A DNA stretch of 64,000 nt from assembly GCF_016908015.1 (NCBI RefSeq), contig NZ_JAFBDB010000006.1, positions 186,001-250,000 of the forward strand, written 5' to 3'. Source of the DNA: Clostridium pascui (GTDB lineage Bacteria; Bacillota; Clostridia; Clostridiales; Clostridiaceae). The notes beneath the pieces were generated by a model, which made no database searches, was not told where the DNA came from, and saw only the letters and a list, made by a program, of their open reading frames with translations. The translations under genes and the position numbers were made by a program. Numbering within the stretch: position 1 is the stretch's first letter; every line of letters begins with the position of its first letter. Below are positions 26,295 to 35,217 of the stretch, one piece after another.

Positions 26295-27166
26295 TGAATA
26301 TAATTGAAATCGAAAATTTGACAAAGTCATATGGTAAAATTCGTGGCATAGAAAATGTAAGACTGCAGGTTAAACAAGGAGAAATATTTGGTTTTATAGG
26401 ACCTAATGGTGCTGGTAAATCTACTACCATCAAGGTATTATTAAATCTCATTTTTCCAACATCGGGGGAGGCAAGAATTTTTGGATTAAATTGTGTTACT
26501 GAAGGAACTAAAATTAAAGAAAGCATAGGATATGTTCCAAGTGAAGTTAGATATTATGACAATATGAAGGTTTCTGAGCTTATCCATTATGCTGAATCCT
26601 TTCACAAAAATGTGGATAGTGATTATGTAGCAGAGTTATGCAAAAATTTTGATGTTGAACTTGATAAAAACATTTCTGAACTTTCACTTGGAAATAGGAA
26701 GAAGGTTGCCATCGTTCAAGCCATGCTTCATAAGCCAGAACTTTTAATTTTAGATGAACCTACTAATGGGTTAGATCCTTTAATTCAGCAAAAGCTTTTT
26801 AATACTTTATTATCTTTAAAGGGAAAAGGTACAACTATATTTTTATCAAGTCACAACCTTACAGAAGTGGAAGCGTTTTGTGATAAAGTTGCTATCATAA
26901 AGGAAGGTAAAATAGTAGATGTTAAAGATATATCTAGTTTTACTAACAGAAAGGTAAAAAGAGTCACTCTAAAGCTTTCAGAAAATATTGAAGATGAAAT
27001 TAGAAAAATTGGTGGAGAAATCTTAGATAAAGGTAAGGAAAGTTTGGTTTTTCACTACAATGGGAATATAAATAAGCTTATTTCCGTAATAATAAAATAC
27101 AATTTAAAGGATATCACAATAGAAGAGAAGAAACTATCGGAAGTATTCATGAGTTACTATAAATAA
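26291..27166 (+). CDS. ABC transporter ATP-binding protein
   Basis: 291-residue ABC ATPase. Walker A is GPNGAGKS at residues 37-44, the signature is LSLGNRKK, Walker B is LLILDEPTNGLDP, and the H-loop is SSHNLTEVE. The C-terminal 80 residues are the extension seen in drug- and peptide-type ATPases of the CcmA class (VTLKLSENIEDEIRKIGGE). AAGGAG lies 8 bases before the start. It pairs with the ABC-2 permease 14 bases downstream, forming an exporter, probably inducible through the LytTR protein. Confidence 0.93.
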   Translation: MMNIIEIENLTKSYGKIRGIENVRLQVKQGEIFGFIGPNGAGKSTTIKVLLNLIFPTSGEARIFGLNCVTEGTKIKESIGYVPSEVRYYDNMKVSELIHYAESFHKNVDSDYVAELCKNFDVELDKNISELSLGNRKKVAIVQAMLHKPELLILDEPTNGLDPLIQQKLFNTLLSLKGKGTTIFLSSHNLTEVEAFCDKVAIIKEGKIVDVKDISSFTNRKVKRVTLKLSENIEDEIRKIGGEILDKGKESLVFHYNGNINKLISVIIKYNLKDITIEEKKLSEVFMSYYK

Positions 27167-27179
27167 GGAGGGAAAACAA

Positions 27180-27995
27180 ATGAATGTATTTAAGATGGAA
27201 GTAAAAAAGGGCATGAGACCCTTGAGTATATGGAGCATTGTTTGTGTGCTTTTGACTATTTTATTTATGTCCATGTTTCCTTCAATGAAGGATAGTGGGA
27301 TGAAGGAAATAGTAAATACAAAAATGGATGCTATGCCGCAGGCAATATTAGAGGCTTTTAATTTAAAGAGCATGCCTGATTTTACAAAGTTAAATGAATA
27401 TTTTGCATACGTTTTTCAATATATAGTGATAGCAGGAAGCATTTACGCAGGTATGTTGGGAGCAAAATCGCTCATCAAAGAAGAAAGTGAAGGAACTATA
27501 GAATTTCTTTATGCACAGCCAATAAGCAGGAATAAAATCGTTACAATGAAAATTTTGTCTTCGCTGGCTTTATTTTATATATTTGTTGTCATAATGGCTG
27601 TTACTTCAACTATAATATCGCTAATTGTAAAACCATCTGATTTAAAAATAATAAGCTTGATTACAGATATGAAAATACTTTTTTCAGCATTCCTGTTAGT
27701 AGGGTTAGTATTTATGGCTGTAGGATTTCTGCTTTCTTCCTTAATTTCACATCTAAGACTTGTAATGCCTATATTCATGGGGCTTTTCTTTACAACGTAT
27801 CTTTTAGGTATGTTCTCTAATATGATAGATCAGCTTAAATTTCTAAAGTATTTTTCACCCTTTCATTATGCAGTACCATTAGAAATTATTAAAGATGGAT
27901 TTGATGGAATAAGTATAGCTTTGGCACTGGTGATAATTTTTCTATCTATTTCATGTACGTACATCACGTATAGAAAGAAAGATTTTAGAATATAA
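27180..27995 (+). CDS. ABC-2-type transporter permease
   Basis: 271 residues with six hydrophobic segments. After a short cytoplasmic start (EVKKGMRPLSIWS) comes the first segment and a loop, then the ABC-2 core containing LGAKSLIKEESEGTIEFLYAQPISR, the classical ABC-2 permease motif near residues 92-117. AAGGAGGG before the ATG. It completes the LytTR-DUF3021-ATPase-permease operon, which ends in a terminator. Export of a drug, peptide or lipid is likely; the substrate cannot be read from the sequence. Confidence 0.9.
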   Translation: MNVFKMEVKKGMRPLSIWSIVCVLLTILFMSMFPSMKDSGMKEIVNTKMDAMPQAILEAFNLKSMPDFTKLNEYFAYVFQYIVIAGSIYAGMLGAKSLIKEESEGTIEFLYAQPISRNKIVTMKILSSLALFYIFVVIMAVTSTIISLIVKPSDLKIISLITDMKILFSAFLLVGLVFMAVGFLLSSLISHLRLVMPIFMGLFFTTYLLGMFSNMIDQLKFLKYFSPFHYAVPLEIIKDGFDGISIALALVIIFLSISCTYITYRKKDFRI

Positions 27996-28027
27996 GTACT
28001 TTGTGCTGATAACAATAAAATATATCT

Positions 28028-28076
28028 AAAGACTGTGTCAGAATATATAAATATTTAATATGACATAGTCTTTTAA
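28028..28076 (+). terminator. Terminator after the ABC exporter operon
   Basis: AAAGACTGTGTCA / TGACATAGTCTTTT arms with a 20-base AT-rich loop, followed by T residues. Confidence 0.82.
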
Positions 28077-28135
28077 TTTTATAACTTAAGGAAGCGTTTA
28101 CTATAAACTAATAATTGAAAAGGAGCACTACTACT

Positions 28136-28153
28136 ATGTATAATATAATCTAG
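28136..28153 (+). CDS. Possible five-codon leader ORF
   Basis: ATG TAT AAT ATA ATC TAG preceded by AAAAGGAG with a 10-base gap. It lies 24 bases before the metallo-hydrolase start. Such short frames occur by chance in AT-rich DNA, so translation is only possible, not shown. Confidence 0.2.
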   Translation: MYNII

Positions 28154-28177
28154 ATAAAACAACAAGGAGGAGATTTT

Positions 28178-29461
28178 TTGAAAGAAACAATTAAGAGGAT
28201 ACTAAACTTAGATTTTAGATTTAGGGCAGGCGCTAAGTATATTAAGGTATCCATGGCAGCATGTATATCAGTATTTTTAATTATGGGAATGGCTACGGGT
28301 TGCACATCTACATCAGGAGATGATAAGGCAACAATAGCTCCAGTTGAAACTCAAGATACTAAAAAGTCTCAGGATGTATCTAAGGAGTCTACGACGTCAG
28401 TAAATGGAGAGCTTAAAGTTCACTTCATAGACGTAGGACAGGCTGATTCTATATTAGTCCAGCAGGGAAGTTCTGCAATGCTTATTGATGCAGGAAATAA
28501 TGCTGATAATCAGACAGTTAAAAGTTATTTAGATAGGCAAGGAATTAATGAGCTTAAGTACTTTATTGGTACACATAAGGATGAAGATCATATTGGAAGC
28601 GCAGATTACATAATAAATTCATTTAAGGTAGGAAAGGTATATTTTCCAAAGCAGACAGCAACTACAAAGACCTTTGAAGATTTTGTAAGAGTTGTTAAGG
28701 GGAAAGGACTTAAGCTTACTGTTCCAACAGTAGGTGAAAGCTTTAAATTAGGAGATGCTACTGTTACTATACTTGCTCCAAATAGCTCTAGTTATCAGGA
28801 TGCTAACGATTATTCAATAGTAGTTAAAGTATCTTATGGAAGTACTTCGTTTTTACTAACTGGAGATGCTGAAAGTGTAAGTGAAAGCGAAATGGTAAGT
28901 AAGGGCTTAGATTTAAGAGCTACAGTACTTAAAGTAGGACACCATGGAAGTAAATCATCAACTAGTCAAAGCTTCTTAAATAAAGTAAATCCTAAGTATG
29001 CGGTTATTTCAGTAGGTAAAGATAATGACTATGGACATCCTAAACAAGAAGTGATGAACAGATTAAAAGCAAAAAATATACCTGTTTATAGAACTGATGA
29101 AAGAGGAACTATAGTAGCTACAAGTAACGGAAGTGAAGTTAAATTTAGTACGAACCCTGGTAGCTATAATGGTGCAGCTTCAAGTTCAAGCTCATCAAGC
29201 TCTACAGGAAATAGTACAACTACAAAAACTCAAGTTGTACCAGCAGCCGTTGCTCCAAAGTCCACTGTACCAACTACACCAAAAACAACTACATCAGCAA
29301 ACAATAATGCTAGGATAGTATATCATACTCCTTCAGGGAAATCCTATCATTATGACAAAAATTGTAGAACACTCTCGAGAAGTAAAACGATATTACAATT
29401 TACCTTAGATGAAGCTATTAACTCAAGTTATTCAGACCCATGTGATGTTTGTACTTACTAG
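28178..29461 (+). CDS. ComEC/Rec2-type metallo-beta-lactamase lipoprotein
   Basis: 427 residues. A long N-terminal region ends in a lipobox GMATGC (Cys42), so the protein is anchored outside. Residues about 70-330 are a metallo-beta-lactamase-fold domain like the ComEC C-terminal nuclease domain: FIDVGQADSILV, IDAGNN, THKDEDHIGS and VGHHGSKSS. A Ser/Thr-rich linker follows (about 330-385). The final 45 residues have YHTPSGKSYHYDKNCRTL and DPCDVC, a short Cys/His motif that may bind zinc. TTG start after AAGGAGGAG. Free-standing forms are probable extracellular nucleases or phosphodiesterases. DUF3006 follows. Confidence 0.85.
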   Translation: MKETIKRILNLDFRFRAGAKYIKVSMAACISVFLIMGMATGCTSTSGDDKATIAPVETQDTKKSQDVSKESTTSVNGELKVHFIDVGQADSILVQQGSSAMLIDAGNNADNQTVKSYLDRQGINELKYFIGTHKDEDHIGSADYIINSFKVGKVYFPKQTATTKTFEDFVRVVKGKGLKLTVPTVGESFKLGDATVTILAPNSSSYQDANDYSIVVKVSYGSTSFLLTGDAESVSESEMVSKGLDLRATVLKVGHHGSKSSTSQSFLNKVNPKYAVISVGKDNDYGHPKQEVMNRLKAKNIPVYRTDERGTIVATSNGSEVKFSTNPGSYNGAASSSSSSSSTGNSTTTKTQVVPAAVAPKSTVPTTPKTTTSANNNARIVYHTPSGKSYHYDKNCRTLSRSKTILQFTLDEAINSSYSDPCDVCTY

Positions 29462-29476
29462 GAGGTTTAAAAAGCT

Positions 29477-29680
29477 ATGAAAGTAATAATTGATAGATTT
29501 GAAGAGGATTTTGCGGTATGTGAAAGAGAAAATAAAACTATGCTAGATATACCAAAGGAAATTTTGCCTGAAGAAGCTAAAGAGGGCGATGTGCTCAATA
29601 TAAATATTAGCATTGATACTGAAGAAACAGAAAGTAGAAAAAAGCTTATTCAAGAATTGACTAAAGATATTTGGTCATAA
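29477..29680 (+). CDS. DUF3006-family small protein
   Basis: 67 residues: VIIDRFEEDFAVCERENK, then DIPKEILPEEAKEGDVLNI, the whole DUF3006 domain. The domain is a small beta-rich fold of unknown function. AGGAGG lies before the ATG and the gene is 15 bases after the ComEC-like gene. DUF3006 genes are commonly paired with ComEC-like hydrolases, so it may assist or regulate that enzyme. No signal peptide, so it would act in the cytoplasm unless exported another way. Confidence 0.82.
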   Translation: MKVIIDRFEEDFAVCERENKTMLDIPKEILPEEAKEGDVLNINISIDTEETESRKKLIQELTKDIWS

Positions 29681-29682
29681 GA

Positions 29683-29710
29683 AGTGCCACCCACGTGGCA
29701 AGTGGCAAGT
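29683..29710 (+). repeat. Short dispersed palindromic repeat, copy 2
   Basis: 28-base element differing from 11878-11905 at one position (CACGTGG here, CACATGG there). TGCCAC and GTGGCA arms can pair. It lies 2 bases after the DUF3006 stop codon. Confidence 0.7.
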
Positions 29711-29718
29711 ACTAATAT

Positions 29719-29765
29719 GAAAACATACCTAGATTTATATGAATTAAATCTAGGTATGTTTTCTT
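29719..29765. terminator. Bidirectional terminator
   Basis: AAACATACCTAGATTTA / TAAATCTAGGTATGTTT perfect long stem with 7-base loop between convergent DUF3006 and MORN-repeat genes. Confidence 0.92.
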
Positions 29766-29766
29766 G

Positions 29767-30321
29767 TTAATCTACAAATTCATTATTTTTGAAGTTTCCT
29801 ATGTTAACTTTACCATCAGCAAATATGTACATTCCTTGTCCCTCTCGTACATCATTTTTCCACGTACCTACATATTTATCGCCGTCAGACCAGGTGTGAA
29901 TGCCGTAACCATGCCTTAAGTCATTTGACCACTCACCGGCATAAACGTCTCCGTCTGGCCAAGAGCAAACACCTTCACCAGATCGTGTACCATTTTCCCA
30001 ATTACCTACATATACTTCTCCATCTGGCCAGGTATAAATTCCATGGCCGTGTTTATCATCATTTTTCCATTGACCTATATATTTTTCACCACATGACCAG
30101 GTAAAAGTGCCTTGACCATCCATTTGATCATTCTTCCATTGACCTGTATATATGCTACCATCTTTGTAAAAATAAGTTCCTTCTCCATGCATTCTACCAT
30201 CTTTGCGGTCGCCAACATAAGAGCCGCCATGGACATGAGCTGTATGCTCTGGTGCAGCAATTTCTACATTTGTCATTTTCAACTTCTTAAGATTGGAATT
30301 ATTTATTGTGATTTTTTTCAT
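29767..30321 (-). CDS. MORN-repeat protein
   Basis: 184 residues from the ATG at 30321, chosen because AGGAG lies 10 bases before it; the longer frame has no site. After about 40 residues come six or seven MORN repeats of 23 residues (for example YVGNWENGTRSGEGVCSWPDG), running to the C terminus. The repeats form a beta-hairpin rod that in other proteins binds lipid or protein partners. No signal peptide, membrane segment or enzyme domain. The role is unknown; many bacterial MORN proteins are surface- or scaffold-type. Confidence 0.85.
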   Translation of the reverse strand: MKKITINNSNLKKLKMTNVEIAAPEHTAHVHGGSYVGDRKDGRMHGEGTYFYKDGSIYTGQWKNDQMDGQGTFTWSCGEKYIGQWKNDDKHGHGIYTWPDGEVYVGNWENGTRSGEGVCSWPDGDVYAGEWSNDLRHGYGIHTWSDGDKYVGTWKNDVREGQGMYIFADGKVNIGNFKNNEFVD

Positions 30322-31158
30322 ATTCAAATTTCTCCTTATATTCCTTAATTTCATTTTTATTATGCCACAAGTAAAATTAAATTTCATGTTTTTATGCAAT
30401 TATTTTGTTGAAATATTTATTTTTGGATATTTTCTTCTTTAGTTTTATTAAATTTTTATTATTTATACATAAATTATTTATAGCCATTTTTATTCGAACT
30501 TGATTATTTGTAAATTATAGTATATAATAACATAAATTATAGTGTGATAAATAATATGATGAATCTAAGTGAAATAAGCAGTATATAAGGATTAGCGAAG
30601 CTACTGTAGCTAATTTATATATGCGAATGTAGGTATGAAAAAAGATGAATGAATATAAGTTGCCTCAATTGATTAGGCAAATGTTTTATATTTATCCAAG
30701 TTTTTTCATGGGCAATGGACCATAAAAACAAGTTCAACTATATTAACATAATATGGAAGTTATTAGTGAATTTATTATTTGTACAGTGACACTAAATTAA
30801 ATTTTGCTCTTTTGCAACGTTGAATAATTATTTTTGATATGAAAAAATCAAATTAAAAAGTCAGGCTAAGGGTAGATGTAGGCTTTAATAAATTATTAAT
30901 GAAATGCACGGAGAAAATTATTATAGAAAAATTTATTACTTTAGTGAACTGTTAACCGGATTTTAGATGAAAGATATTGAAAGTTAAAAATAAGTATGAA
31001 TAAAAGTAAGTCCATAAAATTTAAAAGAAATAATAACTAGTGTTCCTAATTATTATAAAGGCACTTGTTTTGTAATATTGTTAATGAAATAAACTTAAGA
31101 ATTTAATGGTGAAGAGCCTGGAAGTAGGGCACGTTTTCTTTGCCGGATAGGAGATTAA
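30322..31158 (+). other. Long gene-free region upstream of rnj
   Basis: About 840 bases without a convincing gene. On the plus strand TTGATT-17-TATAAT (30500-30528) is a good promoter. Downstream lie TTGCCT / AGGCAA (30660-30680, loop CAATTGATT) followed by a T-rich stretch, and TTAGC...GCTAA (30592-30612). An imperfect ACTAGTGTT / GGCACTTGT pairing lies near 31036-31070. Either a long rnj leader or a separate small RNA could arise here. No known riboswitch was recognised. Confidence 0.5.
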
Positions 31159-32829
31159 ATGATAGCGAAAAACAAACCCAAAGTAAAGGTGATCGCATTA
31201 GGCGGTCTAGGAGAGATTGGAAAGAATATTACAGCTATAGAATATGATAATGAAATAATTGTTATTGACTGTGGTTTAGCTTTTCCTGATTCAGAAATGT
31301 ATGGTATAGATTTAGTTATACCAGATATAACGTATTTACTCAATAATAGAGAGAAAGTAAAGGGTTTTGTGTTAACCCATGGCCATGAAGATCATATAGG
31401 TGGTCTTCCATATGTTTTGCAAGAGTTAAATGTACCAGTTTATGGTACAAGATTAACATTAGGTCTAGTAAAAAGCAAATTAGAAGAACATAATATGATT
31501 TCTGATTGTACACTTATTGAAGTTAAACCAGGCGAAGAGGTTAAAACTGAACATTTTAAAGTTGAATTTATACGAACTTGCCATAGTATTGCAGATGCCT
31601 GTGCATTAGCAATACAAACTCCAGAAGGCATCATAGTTCATACTGGAGATTTTAAAATAGATTATACGCCTATTGATGGAGAAGTAATAAATCTTCACCG
31701 TTTTGCAAAGCTCGGAAGTCAAAAGGTATTATTATTAATGGCAGATAGTACAAATGTTGAACGTCCAGGCTATACAGTTTCAGAAAAGATTATAGGGGAA
31801 AACCTAACAAAGATTTTTGGTACTGCAAAAGGTAGAGTAATTGTTGCTTCCTTTGCATCCAATATTAATAGAATCCAACAAATTATTAATTCATCCTTGT
31901 TTTACGGAAGAAAAGTTGCATTTAGTGGAAGAAGCATGGAGAAAATTTCTAAAATAGCTATAGAATTAGGTTATATGCAATTACCTGAAGATCAACTTAT
32001 AAGTGTAGATGATATTAATAAATATCCTGCTGATAAAATAACAATTATAACAACAGGAAGTCAAGGAGAGCCAATGGCTGCACTTTCAAGAATTGCATAT
32101 GGAACTCATAGAAAGATAAGTATTGATAGAGGTGACTTGGTAATTATTTCGGCTTCACCAATTCCTGGAAATGAAAAGCCTATATCCAAACTCATAGACG
32201 AGCTTTTTAAGAAGGGGGCAGAAGTAATTTATAATGCCTTAGAAGAAGTTCATGTTTCAGGCCACGCTTGTCAAGAAGAGTTAAAGCTGATTCATACGTT
32301 AATTAAGCCTAAATTTTTCATGCCTGTTCATGGTGAATATAGGCATTTGAGACAGCATGGATTGCTAGCTGAAAGCTTAGGTATGGATTCGAAAAATATA
32401 TTTCTTTTAGAAACTGGACAGACACTAGAACTAAGTAGAAATAGTGCTAAAAGATCAGGAAGAGTTACTTCAGGCGCAGTTATGATAGATGGCCTTGGTA
32501 TAGGTGATGTAGGAAATATAGTACTAAGGGATAGAAAGCACTTATCGCAGGATGGTATATTAACCGTAGTAGTAACAATAGATAAAGCCTCATCTACTGT
32601 ACTTTCAGGACCAGATATTATTACAAGAGGATTTGTTTATGTAAAAGAATCTGGAAATTTATTAAATGAAGCAACTGAAGTAGTAAAAGCTGAATTAGAT
32701 AAATGTATGGAGAAAAAGGTTACTGAATGGTTAGTAATAAAATCTAGTATAAAATACTCGTTAGGACAGTTTTTATACAATAAAACAAGAAGAAAACCTA
32801 TAATTCTTCCAATAATTATGGAAATATAA
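31159..32829 (+). CDS. rnj: Ribonuclease J
   Basis: 556 residues, normal for RNase J. The metallo-beta-lactamase motif THGHEDHIGG, the beta-CASP motif region with FASNINRIQQI and SGRSM, and PVHGEYRHLRQH (near residues 392-404) are all present, followed by the C-terminal domain. The enzyme has 5'-3' exonuclease and endonuclease activity and takes part in mRNA turnover and rRNA maturation. The ATG follows TAGGAG. It is transcribed alone and ends at a strong terminator. RNase J genes are often controlled through their leaders, and this one has about 630 bases between a promoter-like sequence and the start. Confidence 0.95.
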   Translation: MIAKNKPKVKVIALGGLGEIGKNITAIEYDNEIIVIDCGLAFPDSEMYGIDLVIPDITYLLNNREKVKGFVLTHGHEDHIGGLPYVLQELNVPVYGTRLTLGLVKSKLEEHNMISDCTLIEVKPGEEVKTEHFKVEFIRTCHSIADACALAIQTPEGIIVHTGDFKIDYTPIDGEVINLHRFAKLGSQKVLLLMADSTNVERPGYTVSEKIIGENLTKIFGTAKGRVIVASFASNINRIQQIINSSLFYGRKVAFSGRSMEKISKIAIELGYMQLPEDQLISVDDINKYPADKITIITTGSQGEPMAALSRIAYGTHRKISIDRGDLVIISASPIPGNEKPISKLIDELFKKGAEVIYNALEEVHVSGHACQEELKLIHTLIKPKFFMPVHGEYRHLRQHGLLAESLGMDSKNIFLLETGQTLELSRNSAKRSGRVTSGAVMIDGLGIGDVGNIVLRDRKHLSQDGILTVVVTIDKASSTVLSGPDIITRGFVYVKESGNLLNEATEVVKAELDKCMEKKVTEWLVIKSSIKYSLGQFLYNKTRRKPIILPIIMEI

Positions 32830-32862
32830 ATATCATTAGATATAGTTAATATAATAAGAATT

Positions 32863-32908
32863 AAATTACCCCGTAAATATTTTTTATATTTACGGGGTAA
32901 TTTTTTAT
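32863..32908 (+). terminator. Terminator of rnj
   Basis: AATTACCCCGTAAATA / TATTTACGGGGTAATT stem of 16 pairs with a short loop and TTTTTT. After it, to 33085, no gene or other structure was seen. Confidence 0.93.
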
Positions 32909-33086
32909 TTAAAAAATTAAGGTAGAACCCTAGAGTGGGTCATAAGATGGGGGTATTCTAAGTATAAAAAACATAAATAGGGAATAAATTAAAGTATAGG
33001 GAATATATTGAATTAAATAAATGTTTGTGCTATATTATTTTTGTAAATATTTTCTAAAAAAGTTTTTATTTATTTTTTTTAAATTC

Positions 33087-33116
33087 AATTGTTGAACAAT
33101 TAAACAATTGTACAAT
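33087..33116. promoter_or_regulatory. Candidate GntR operator pair
   Basis: AATTGTT-G-AACAATT (33087-33101) is a perfect 15-base palindrome. ATTGTACAAT (33107-33116) is a perfect 10-base palindrome six bases on. Both lie just before the GntR gene and suit autoregulation of the downstream operon. Confidence 0.55.
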
Positions 33117-33144
33117 AAGTCATTTTATTATTGGAGGTAATATT

Positions 33145-33828
33145 TTGTTTACACAACTAAAATCTAAAAAATTGTCAGAACGGGTATCTCAACAAATAAT
33201 AAGTCTTATTGAATCAGGTGAATTAAAACCAGGAGATAAACTACCTGCGGAAAATATATTTGCTGAAAAGCTAGGCGTAAGCAGAGGAATACTTAGAGAA
33301 GCTCTAACATTACTGCAGTTCCAAGGTATCATTAGTAGAAAGCCTAAAGATGGAACTTATATTAGAGAATTATCTAAATATAATTCTATTGGCGAATCAA
33401 TTTTAAAATCTTTGAAAGAAGCCTCTTATCAAGATTTAATTGAGGTTAGAGAATCTTTAGAGCAAAGGGCAGTGGAACTATCTATAGAAAGGGCAAGTGA
33501 TGAGCAAATAAGGGAAATAGAAACTTATCTAAACAACATAAATGTTAATGATGCGCAGGATAATATAACGGATTATGATTTTCATTTAAAGCTTGCAGAG
33601 TTGTCTAAAAATGTATTACTTATTAATTTTATAGAAAGTTATTATGGACTCATTAAAGAGCTTGGGAAAATGAGCAGTAAGAATCAAGAACGTAGACAAG
33701 TAATAGTAGAAGAGCATAAAGCAATCATCGATTTAATAATTAAAAGAGATGCATACGGAGCAAAGGCAGCAGTTACATATCACCTAAGAAAAGTTAAAGA
33801 ATCAATACAAACTTCTGATATAAAATAA
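33145..33828 (+). CDS. FadR/GntR-family transcriptional regulator
   Basis: 227 residues. The N-terminal winged helix has the GntR signature GELKPGDKLPAENIFAEKLGVSRGILREALTLL. The C-terminal FCD helical domain has LIEVRESLEQRAVELSIERA and DYDFHLKLAELSKN, with the metal/ligand His in DFHLKL, then EEHKAIIDLII and AAVTYHLRKVKES. It starts with TTG after GGAGGTAA. It heads the AtuA-ABC-glycohydrolase operon and probably represses it until a pathway metabolite, typically an organic acid, binds. Confidence 0.9.
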   Translation: MFTQLKSKKLSERVSQQIISLIESGELKPGDKLPAENIFAEKLGVSRGILREALTLLQFQGIISRKPKDGTYIRELSKYNSIGESILKSLKEASYQDLIEVRESLEQRAVELSIERASDEQIREIETYLNNINVNDAQDNITDYDFHLKLAELSKNVLLINFIESYYGLIKELGKMSSKNQERRQVIVEEHKAIIDLIIKRDAYGAKAAVTYHLRKVKESIQTSDIK

Positions 33829-33852
33829 ACTATGGAATTGGGGGGGAGTAAA

Positions 33853-35217
33853 GTGAAAGATCAAATTAAAATATTATCACCCTGTGCAATTTTAGGATAT
33901 GGATTTTCGATTGAATCCTTTGCAAATGGAATGAAGGAAAACCCAGATGCTGTAGTTGTGGATGCAGGTTCAACAGACGCAGGTCCTCATAAGCTTGGTG
34001 CTGGTGTTGCTATAGTTAGTAGACTCGCATGCAAAAAAGATTTATCAGTTTTAATTAAGGAAAGTAGAAGATATAAGATTCCACTTGTAATAGGTTCTGC
34101 AGGGGGATCAGGGGCTAAAGTTCACACTGAATGGACTATTGATATAATAAATGAAATTTTACAGGAAGAAAATATTAAGTGTAAGCTTGCTATAATTTGG
34201 GCAGATATTCCGAAAGATAGGATTAATGCAGCAATAAAGGAAAGCAAAGTTGAAGGTATGTCAAAAAATATACCAGTGCTTACTGAAGATATAGTAGATG
34301 AAACTAATAATATAGTAGCACAGATGGGAGTGGAGCCAATCCTTGAAGCTTTAGAAAATAAGGCAGATATAATTATATGCGGCAGGGCCTATGACCCAGC
34401 ACCTTTTGCTGCTATTGGAATATATAATGGATTTGATAAAGCTTTATCCTATCATCTCGGTAAAATACTAGAATGCGGCGCACTATGTGCTGAGCCTGGT
34501 TCCGCAAAGGATTGTATTATGGGGGTATTAAACAAGGATAGCTTTGAAGTATATCCTATTAACAAAGCTAGAAGATGTACTCCAATAAGTGTAGCGGCGC
34601 ACACATTTTATGAGAAGGACCATCCTTATATTTTAAAAGGCCCAGGAATAGTATTAAACCTAGAAGATTGCGAATTTGAAGCTGTAAGTGAAAATAGAGT
34701 AAGGGTAAAAGGCAGCAGAATAGCAAAAACTCCTGTTTATAAAATTAAACTAGAAGGTGCTAGACAGAAGGCATTTAGAACTTTTGTAATGGCAGGCGTA
34801 AGGGATCCGATTTTAATAGACAAAATTGAAGAGGTTCAAAATGACGTTGTGAAAAGCGTTAAAGAATATTTTTCAGAAATACCAGCTGAAGATTACACCA
34901 TAAACTTTTATAACTATGGCAAGAATGGAGTAATGGGTGAATTAGAGCCTATTAACGATACTCCACATGAAATAGGAGTGCTCTTTGAGGTGCTGGCAAA
35001 GACTCAAAATCAGGCATCAACTATATGCAGCTCAGTACGTTCAACCTTTATGCACTATGGATATGAGGGTAGGAAGTCAACATCTGGGAATCTGGCATTT
35101 CCTTTTGCACCTAGCGATGTGGAATTTGGTATTGTATATGAGTTTTCAGTTTATCATCTAATGGAAGTAAAAGACGGTAAGGAAATGTTTCCTATAGAGT
35201 ACAGGGAGGTGCAATAA
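33853..35217 (+). CDS. AtuA-like DUF1446 protein
   Basis: 454 residues from the GTG chosen because GGGGGGAG lies just before it; a frame start 21 bases upstream lacks a site. The sequence fits the acyclic-terpene-utilisation AtuA / DUF1446 family: CAILGYGFSIESF, VDAGSTDAGPHKLGAG, GSAGGSGAKVHTEW and IICGRAYDPAPFAAIG. The biochemical role of the family is not settled; in Pseudomonas atu loci the protein is needed for citronellol or geraniol catabolism. Its neighbour DUF4387 is a regular partner. In this operon it sits with an ABC importer and glycohydrolases, so a sugar- or aglycone-acid step is possible. Confidence 0.82.
   Translation: MKDQIKILSPCAILGYGFSIESFANGMKENPDAVVVDAGSTDAGPHKLGAGVAIVSRLACKKDLSVLIKESRRYKIPLVIGSAGGSGAKVHTEWTIDIINEILQEENIKCKLAIIWADIPKDRINAAIKESKVEGMSKNIPVLTEDIVDETNNIVAQMGVEPILEALENKADIIICGRAYDPAPFAAIGIYNGFDKALSYHLGKILECGALCAEPGSAKDCIMGVLNKDSFEVYPINKARRCTPISVAAHTFYEKDHPYILKGPGIVLNLEDCEFEAVSENRVRVKGSRIAKTPVYKIKLEGARQKAFRTFVMAGVRDPILIDKIEEVQNDVVKSVKEYFSEIPAEDYTINFYNYGKNGVMGELEPINDTPHEIGVLFEVLAKTQNQASTICSSVRSTFMHYGYEGRKSTSGNLAFPFAPSDVEFGIVYEFSVYHLMEVKDGKEMFPIEYREVQ

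Noticed and set aside
29133-29318. 61-residue Gln/Leu-rich frame within the ComEC-like gene
   Set aside because: It is an alternative frame of the Ser/Thr-rich linker and has no ribosome binding site of its own.
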